Positions 7,417 through 13,701 of a DNA stretch of 13,701 bases are shown here, piece after piece. The stretch lies in NCBI GenBank assembly GCA_038244055.1, contig JBBRTW010000165.1, positions 1 through 13,701 of the forward strand. The letters run 5' to 3'. Both the position numbers and the translations under genes were made by a program. The notes under the pieces are model-generated. The model made no database searches and was not told the origin of the DNA. It saw nothing but the letters and a program-made list of their open reading frames with translations. Origin of the DNA: DASPKW01 sp038244055. Its GTDB lineage: Bacteria; Planctomycetota; Phycisphaerae; Tepidisphaerales; Tepidisphaeraceae. Every line of letters starts with the position of its first letter. The first letter of the stretch is position 1.

Positions 7417-8736
7417 CTATTCCTGCTGTCGCACGCGAACGCTCGCCGCATGGCCGCCCAGATGCTCGGCCTCCGCCAGCGCGATAATGCCCGGCGCATC
7501 GGCCGCCAATCCCCGGGCCTCATAGCGGGCGACGCTGGATCGCTTGAGGAATTCGTAAACGCTGATGCCACTGCTGAAGCGCGCCGTGGTGTTGGTGGGC
7601 AGGCAGTGACTCGGACCGGCGATGTAGTCGCCGGCGGCGATGGGCGAATAGGGGCCGACAAACACCGCGCCGGCGTGGATCAGTTTCGCCAGCACAGTTT
7701 TGTCATCGGCCGTCTGCAAATTGACGTGCTCGGCGGCGAAGCGATTCGCGTATTCGATCAGGCGATCCATCGATGGATCGACAATGATGGCGCTGTCGTT
7801 CCTGAGCGATTTCTCGATGGCGGGCAGTCGATCGAGTTTGGCGGATTGCCTCTTGAGCTCGGCCGCGACCTCGGCCGCGAGCTTTTCGGAGGTCGTCATC
7901 AGGAAGCAGGAGCCCGGATCGTGCTCCGCCTGGGCGATGAGGTCGGCGGCGATGAAACAGGGGTTTCCGGTGTCATCGGCCAGCGTGATAATCTCACTGG
8001 GGCCCAGGAAACCATCGAGTCCGACACACCCGGCCAGAGCGCGCTTGGCAAGCTGCACGTAGGTGTTGCCCGGGCCGACGATTTTGTCGACCGCGGGAAT
8101 GGTCTGCGTTCCAAAGGCGAGTGCGGCGATGGCGGCCGCGCCGCCGGCGCGGAAGACATCGGTGAGCCCCAGCTCCGCGCAGGCCGCCAGCACCAGATCG
8201 CTCCGGCCGTATTTACTGGGGGGCGTGCAGACGGCGATCCTCTTCACGCCTGCGACTTGTGCAGGGACGGTGAGCATGATCAAGCTCGAAGGATAGGAGG
8301 CTTTACCCCCGGGAAAATAGAGGCCGGCCGAGTCGAGGGGCGTGAAGCGCAGGCCAAGTTCGACGCCATCGCGGATGACCGGCGCGGGCGACTTGGGAAG
8401 AATGGCGACCTGATACTGCTTGACCTGGGCGATCGAGCGGCGGACGGCGGCAAGCTGATCGGCCGGAACCCGCACTGTGGCCTGGCGCATCTCATCCTGA
8501 GTCACGCGAATCTGCCCGGCCGAGAAATTGGGGTCATCGAACTTGCGGGCTGAATCGACCAGGGCCGCATCGCCGCGCTCGGCTACATCGGCCATGATCG
8601 CATTGACGGCCGCGACCATTTTGGCGCGCTCGCCTCGGGACAGGGCGATGTCTTTGGGGTCGAGGCGGAGCCGGGCCAGGAGGTCTTCAACCTTGGCGCG
8701 GTCGGCGTCGACGGAGAGTTTCAGAATGGGAATCAT
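7417..8736 (-). CDS. hisD: Histidinol dehydrogenase
   Basis: HisD is a Zn-dependent, NAD-dependent cytosolic enzyme that oxidises L-histidinol to L-histidine in two steps, ending histidine biosynthesis. The 439-residue product is close to the usual ~430. From the ATG at 8736, expected functional residues are in place by comparison with the E. coli enzyme: Zn ligands Gln269 and His272 (AQAEHDPGS), Asp370 (AAGDYIAGPSHCLPTN) and His429 (GGHAASVR), plus the acid/base pair Glu336-His337 (RFAAEHVNL). The nucleotide-binding region includes PLDSAGLYFPGGKASYPSS (133-151) and the signature region GFLGPSEIITLADD (242-255). The start is chosen at MIPILKL; an in-frame extension to 8859 would overlap the preceding Dabb gene and resembles no HisD. 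The AAGG ribosome binding site (8742-8745) overlaps the Dabb stop codon, suggesting translational coupling. No other his genes are visible, so this is a stand-alone hisD within the window. Confidence 0.96.
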   Translation of the reverse strand: MIPILKLSVDADRAKVEDLLARLRLDPKDIALSRGERAKMVAAVNAIMADVAERGDAALVDSARKFDDPNFSAGQIRVTQDEMRQATVRVPADQLAAVRRSIAQVKQYQVAILPKSPAPVIRDGVELGLRFTPLDSAGLYFPGGKASYPSSLIMLTVPAQVAGVKRIAVCTPPSKYGRSDLVLAACAELGLTDVFRAGGAAAIAALAFGTQTIPAVDKIVGPGNTYVQLAKRALAGCVGLDGFLGPSEIITLADDTGNPCFIAADLIAQAEHDPGSCFLMTTSEKLAAEVAAELKRQSAKLDRLPAIEKSLRNDSAIIVDPSMDRLIEYANRFAAEHVNLQTADDKTVLAKLIHAGAVFVGPYSPIAAGDYIAGPSHCLPTNTTARFSSGISVYEFLKRSSVARYEARGLAADAPGIIALAEAEHLGGHAASVRVRQQE

Positions 8737-8743
8737 GGGGACC

Positions 8744-9046
8744 TTATTCAATGTGATCGTAAATCTGCACGCGCTCCCAGTGCTGCTTGTTGCGCTCGAT
8801 GAAGTCCTTGTGCAGGGGATGGATTTGGTATTCATCGTGGCCTTTGACATCATCGACAACGACCGTCAGCCCGACGCCGTAGGAATTATCGACGACCTCG
8901 CGCGGCGTCATGGCGGGCACACCGGTCCAGAGATGGCGGACAGTAGGAACTTTACCGAGATATTTTCTGCAATCGGCGACGAGCTGATCCCGCGCGGCAT
9001 CGGGCGTGCCGGGCTTGAGGTAGAAATAGACGGTGTGGATGAACAT
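8744..9046 (-). CDS. Dabb-domain (stress-responsive alpha/beta barrel) protein
   Basis: This 100-residue protein (MFIHTVYFYLKPGTPDAARD to the C-terminal YDHIE) matches the dimeric ferredoxin-like Dabb family. Conserved features are the first strand FIHTVYFYLK, the middle VRHLWTGVPA, and GHDEYQIHPLHKDFIERN, whose histidines usually line the barrel. Family members include stress-induced plant proteins and some polyketide cyclases, but most bacterial ones have no known substrate, so no reaction is assigned. The start at 9046 is supported by AAAGGAG at 9054-9060, 7 nt upstream. An in-frame upstream extension to 9163 is rejected because its 39 residues lack family similarity. The gene is first in a two-gene unit with hisD, 7 nt before the hisD start codon. 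Whether it acts with HisD is unknown. Confidence 0.88.
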   Translation of the reverse strand: MFIHTVYFYLKPGTPDAARDQLVADCRKYLGKVPTVRHLWTGVPAMTPREVVDNSYGVGLTVVVDDVKGHDEYQIHPLHKDFIERNKQHWERVQIYDHIE

Positions 9047-9053
9047 CGTTGAA

Positions 9054-9060
9054 CTCCTTT
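9054..9060 (-). promoter_or_regulatory. Shine-Dalgarno site of the Dabb gene
   Basis: AAAGGAG on the minus strand, 7 nt before the ATG at 9046. It is one of the strongest sites in the window and fixes the Dabb start well inside the longest open frame. Confidence 0.75.
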
Positions 9061-9071
9061 GGAAGCGGAGC

Positions 9072-9099
9072 ATGGTATGCGCCGGCGGGGGATTCTCAA
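9072..9099 (-). promoter_or_regulatory. Possible sigma-70-type promoter for Dabb-hisD
   Basis: On the minus strand, TTGAGA (9094-9099, 5 of 6 matches to the -35 consensus) and TACCAT (9072-9077, 4 of 6 to the -10) are separated by 16 nt. Transcription would begin near 9065, giving a leader of about 19 nt that still contains the Dabb ribosome binding site. This is a pattern match only. Confidence 0.4.
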
Positions 9100-9142
9100 G
9101 AACGGCGGGACCATTCCAGGGCGTTCGGAATCTTGTATTGCG

Positions 9143-9172
9143 TTGCACCATCCTGATTTTCACAGGTATAAT
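9143..9172 (+). promoter_or_regulatory. Possible sigma-70-type promoter for xisH-xisI
   Basis: A perfect TATAAT (-10) lies at 9167-9172. The best -35 partner is a weak TTGCAC at 9143-9148, with an 18-nt spacer. Transcription would start near 9179, about 84 nt before the xisH ATG. The element sits in the AT-richer divergent region and points toward the cassette. Confidence 0.4.
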
Positions 9173-9262
9173 GTGGTGTCTTGGAAATTGAGGATTCTGG
9201 CGTCGAACTATGGATTGCCAGTGGAAGTTGATGCAATGTGCGCTTGAAGCTGATTAAACTAT

Positions 9263-9685
9263 ATGCTCGCCCGAGACCTGATCCACGCCGCCGTTCGCGA
9301 TGCCCTGACGTAGGATGGCTGGACCATCACGCATGACCCTTTTTCGATTGAGTTCGAAGGTACGACTGTCTATGCGGATTTGGCGGCCGAGCGCGCGTCC
9401 GTCGATACGCCTGAAATCGAAAGAATTGTCGTTGAAATCAAAAGTTTTCTAGCGCGTTCCGCTTTGCGGGACTTGTATGGAGCGGTCGGCCAGTACGCGA
9501 TTTATCGGGAGATGCTCGGAAGGTTCGAACCCGAGCGAGTGATTTACCTAGCAGTCCGCGAGCGGGTGCATGACGAGTTCTTCAGCAAGCCCGCCGTCCG
9601 GCTTGGACTTGATGCCCTGCGAATTGGTGTGTTGGTGGTGAATGTCGACAAACAGGAGATCGTGAAATGGACGAAAAGACCGTAG
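9263..9685 (+). pseudogene. xisH: xisH-like gene interrupted by an in-frame TAG at codon 17
   Basis: Reading from the ATG at 9263 gives MLARDLIHAAVRDALT, then TAG (9311-9313), then DGWTITHDPFSIEFEG in the same frame, continuing to the end of a normal-length XisH (about 140 codons). The family consensus has an amino acid (often Lys) at this point before DGWTITHDP, so one substitution explains the stop. XisH was named for a role in excision of the cyanobacterial fdxN element, and its fold is placed among PD-(D/E)XK nucleases. A matching core is visible: Asp39 (VYADLAAE), then Glu58-Ile-Lys60 (VVEIKSFL). The first in-frame alternative start after the stop is TTG at 9380, directly after the Asp39 codon, so a restarted 101-residue product would lack that Asp. 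No good ribosome binding site precedes 9263. The 3' end overlaps xisI by 19 nt. Alternatives are a recent nonsense mutation, a sequencing error, or amber readthrough. Confidence 0.82.
9654..9658 (+). promoter_or_regulatory. Shine-Dalgarno site of xisI inside xisH
   Basis: AGGAG within the last codons of xisH, 8 nt before the xisI ATG at 9667. It allows xisI to be translated independently of the broken xisH frame. Confidence 0.65.
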
Positions 9686-10014
9686 CATTCCAGCGAATTA
9701 TCAAGTCGCTGTTATCGGAAATCGAGCAGGTGACGAATCGCAATCGATCTCCGAATACCACGGAAATGGTTTGTGTGTTCGATGATGAGCGCGGCCATTA
9801 TCTGTTGCTGAATATTGGATGGTCTGGCGACCACCGAGGCGAAGGCCGAACCATCTACCTCCGACTTCACAATGGGAAAGTCTGGCTGGAAGACGATTGC
9901 ACAGACCTCGATATTGGTGGGCGGTTGCTGGAGGCAGGAATCCCCAAGACCGACATCGTCCTGGGCTTCCAACCGCCCAATCTGCGAAAGTTCACCGAAT
10001 TCGCGGTCGCGTGA
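9667..10014 (+). CDS. xisI: XisI family protein
   Basis: This intact 115-residue protein resembles XisI, the constant partner of XisH. Matching features are an N-terminal helix (FQRIIKSLLSEIEQVT), a central strand region (FDDERGHYLLLNIGWSGDHR), KVWLEDDCTDLDIGGRLLEA (70-89) and the characteristic C-terminal block GIPKTDIVLGFQPPNLRKFT (90-109) ending in EFAVA. Length is normal. Its biochemical role is not established; association with XisH as a partner or controlling subunit is inferred from consistent genomic pairing. The gene overlaps xisH by 19 nt and has its own AGGAG site. Its stop (10012-10014) lies 7 nt from the stop of the convergent clpB gene with no visible terminator between them. 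G+C is low for the window: 29 of 60 at 9721-9780, against 40 of 60 at 4441-4500. Confidence 0.88.
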   Translation: MDEKTVAFQRIIKSLLSEIEQVTNRNRSPNTTEMVCVFDDERGHYLLLNIGWSGDHRGEGRTIYLRLHNGKVWLEDDCTDLDIGGRLLEAGIPKTDIVLGFQPPNLRKFTEFAVA

Positions 10015-10021
10015 GCTATTA

Positions 10022-12634
<2,613 letters not shown>

Positions 12635-12642
12635 AGACCGAG

Positions 12643-12648
12643 CCTCCT
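12643..12648 (-). promoter_or_regulatory. Shine-Dalgarno site of clpB
   Basis: A perfect AGGAGG on the minus strand, 8 nt before the ATG at 12634. It decides the clpB start against a frame that stays open a further 35 codons upstream. Confidence 0.8.
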
Positions 12649-12687
12649 GGACATCCTCGTGGGGAGAACGCCCGAAGGCATAGTGTG

Positions 12688-12703
12688 GCAAACGCTGTGC
12701 CAA
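12688..12703 (-). promoter_or_regulatory. Sigma-54-like -24/-12 element upstream of clpB
   Basis: The minus strand reads TTGGCAC-AGCGT-TTGC, matching the sigma-54 pattern TGGCAC-N5-TTGC with exact spacing; only the base after TTGC (C rather than A/T) departs from consensus. The predicted start near 12676 gives a leader of about 42 nt containing the AGGAGG site. The same bases form an inverted repeat (TGGCA-N7-TGCCA), so a regulator-binding site is an alternative. A sigma-70 reading (TTGGCA, 15-nt spacer, TATGCC) is poor. Confidence 0.4.
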
Positions 12704-12803
12704 GAAGGCGCAACGGATGGCCTCGCGTGCGCGTTGCAAGCCGCTGGCATTTAGCCATTTATGAACGGGAGAATCAGGCGGCGCAGGCTACGAATTCGAC
12801 GGC

Positions 12804-12822
12804 GCCTGCCGTTACGGCAGGC
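12804..12822 (-). terminator. Perfect hairpin just after the MBL-fold gene, possible terminator
   Basis: GCCTGCCGTTACGGCAGGC is a perfect inverted repeat able to form an 8-bp, mostly G-C stem with a 3-nt loop. It begins 4 nt beyond the stop codon of the MBL-fold gene (12827-12829) and lies upstream of the clpB promoter region. No T-run follows on either strand, so it is not a classical intrinsic terminator. It may act as a T-less terminator, an mRNA-stabilising hairpin or a dispersed repeat. Confidence 0.4.
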
Positions 12823-12826
12823 ATCG

Positions 12827-13701
12827 TCATTCCTCGGCATTGACATTGCTTGTCGATGTCGATGCGAGCATTCCCGGCGCGTTGAAGTTGACGGCCGATG
12901 ATTCCATTGCGGGGACAATCGCCTGGCCGATTCCGCCGGCGATCAGGCGCGCGGCAAAAGTCTCGGACTGCGGGACTTCACCATGCACGACAAACGCAGT
13001 CGTCTTGTGGGAAAGCGTGGGGGTGAGGAAGCGAACGAGCTCATCGGAATCGCCGTGGGCCGAAAGCCCGTGAATGGTGCGCACCTGGCAGCGCACATCG
13101 TACCAGCGGTCGAGGATGCGGACGCGCTTCTGGCCTTCCTGGACGCGCCGGCCGAGGGTGCTGGGGGGAATGAAGCCGGTGAAGAGGACGATGTCTTTTT
13201 CGCGCTCGACGCTCAACTTGAGGTGGTGCAGGATTCGGCCGAACTCGCAGGTGGGGCTGGAGGCGATGATCACGCAAGGCCCGGCCTGCTGGTTGATGCG
13301 GCGGCTCTCCTCGCCGGTCTTGGTGAAGATCACGCGCGAGCTTCCGAAGAGGTCGTTCTTGCCGATCAGCGCCTGAGTCTCCGCATCGTAGTATTCGCGG
13401 AAGCGCGAATGGACTTCGGTGACCTCCACGCCCATGGGGCTGTCCACGAAGATGGGAACAGCGGGCACCGTTTTACTAGCGATCATCTGCTGGATGTACC
13501 AGAGCACCGTTTGCGTCCGGCCGACGGCGAACGAGGGAAGAAGCAGGCGGCTGCGGTTGGCGATGCAGTATTGGAGGGCATCGAGCAGATCCGGGCCCAC
13601 CTGCTCGATGGGGGCGTGCTTGGCGTTGCCGTAGGTGCTTTCGGTGATGACCAAATCGACCGGGCCGGCGAGGGTCGCGGGGTCGCGGAGGATGGGCGTG
13701 T
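12827..13701 (-). CDS. MBL-fold/beta-CASP ribonuclease-type protein, 5' end cut by window
   Basis: The visible 290 residues are the C-terminal part of a metallo-beta-lactamase protein of the CPSF/beta-CASP RNA-processing group; the frame is open to the right edge, so the start and the HxHxDH zinc motif lie outside. Visible landmarks are PVDLVITESTYGN near the left end, the beta-CASP segment (LLLPSFAVGRTQTVLWYIQQ; PIFVDSPMGVEVTEV; IIASSPTCEFGRILHHL) and the RNA-specificity (RMMBL) segment TIHGLSAHGDSDEL and FVVHGEVPQSE, whose histidines (visible residues 215 and 239) fit the conserved ligands of the second half of the active site. Relatives such as Thermus TTHA0252 degrade RNA, so a cytosolic RNA-processing role is likely but inferred. 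The gene runs toward clpB with 192 bp between them and is probably transcribed separately, given the hairpin and the promoter-like element in the gap. Confidence 0.88.
   Translation of the reverse strand, partial: TPILRDPATLAGPVDLVITESTYGNAKHAPIEQVGPDLLDALQYCIANRSRLLLPSFAVGRTQTVLWYIQQMIASKTVPAVPIFVDSPMGVEVTEVHSRFREYYDAETQALIGKNDLFGSSRVIFTKTGEESRRINQQAGPCVIIASSPTCEFGRILHHLKLSVEREKDIVLFTGFIPPSTLGRRVQEGQKRVRILDRWYDVRCQVRTIHGLSAHGDSDELVRFLTPTLSHKTTAFVVHGEVPQSETFAARLIAGGIGQAIVPAMESSAVNFNAPGMLASTSTSNVNAEE

Noticed and set aside
7450..8553. A 367-codon plus-strand frame opposite hisD
   Set aside because: It is an antisense shadow; the minus strand encodes a HisD with all expected catalytic residues.
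8737..8859. A 41-residue N-terminal extension of HisD
   Set aside because: It would overlap the Dabb coding sequence and has no HisD similarity; the start at 8736 has an AAGG site.
9059..9262. A small gene in the Dabb-xisH gap
   Set aside because: The frame at 9059-9247 lacks a ribosome binding site and recognisable similarity, and overlaps the promoter-like elements.
12668..12681. A UUCG-tetraloop hairpin in the clpB leader (minus strand), as a possible RNA thermometer
   Set aside because: The stem is only 5 bp with one wobble pair, does not cover the ribosome binding site, and would be cut by the predicted transcription start.
12635..12739. A 35-residue N-terminal extension of ClpB
   Set aside because: ClpB proteins start at the MRFEKLT-type sequence, and AGGAGG sits immediately before that ATG.

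Overview
The window is GC-rich, about two thirds G+C in typical coding stretches by hand count. It most resembles a chromosomal segment of a Planctomycetota bacterium; Verrucomicrobiota and Lentisphaerota are alternatives. The main evidence is a DUF1549/DUF1553 (PSCyt2/PSD1) protein, a Tat-type DUF1501 protein and a pre-peptidase C-terminal (PPC) domain protein encoded in a row. That arrangement is characteristic of this superphylum. All family names come from motif recognition by eye; no search was run.

Positions 3-7347 (+ strand): the catalytic part of a GH116-type glycoside hydrolase, cut by the left window edge, is followed after 205 bp by three tightly spaced genes for exported proteins: a compact DUF1549/DUF1553 protein, a DUF1501 protein and a two-PPC-domain protein. 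The gaps of 12 and 21 nt suggest one operon. A surface or periplasmic role linked to polysaccharide use is plausible but unproven.

Positions 7417-9046 (- strand): a complete histidinol dehydrogenase gene (hisD) sits 7 nt downstream of a small Dabb-domain (stress-responsive alpha/beta barrel) gene. The hisD ribosome binding site overlaps the Dabb stop codon. No other his gene is present.

Positions 9047-10014: a 216-nt divergent intergenic region with promoter-like elements facing both ways, then a xisH-xisI pair on the + strand. This cassette is clearly less GC-rich than its surroundings. xisH is complete in length but carries an in-frame TAG at codon 17, while xisI is intact. The cassette ends 7 nt from the stop codon of the convergent clpB gene, which suggests an acquired module. 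It is the most unusual part of the window.

Positions 10022-13701 (- strand): a full-length ClpB disaggregase gene with a strong ribosome binding site and a sigma-54-like element upstream. Beyond it, after a perfect hairpin, is the C-terminal part of a metallo-beta-lactamase/beta-CASP ribonuclease-type gene cut by the right window edge. No tRNA, rRNA, CRISPR array or insertion sequence was seen, and no gene-free stretch exceeds about 220 bp.
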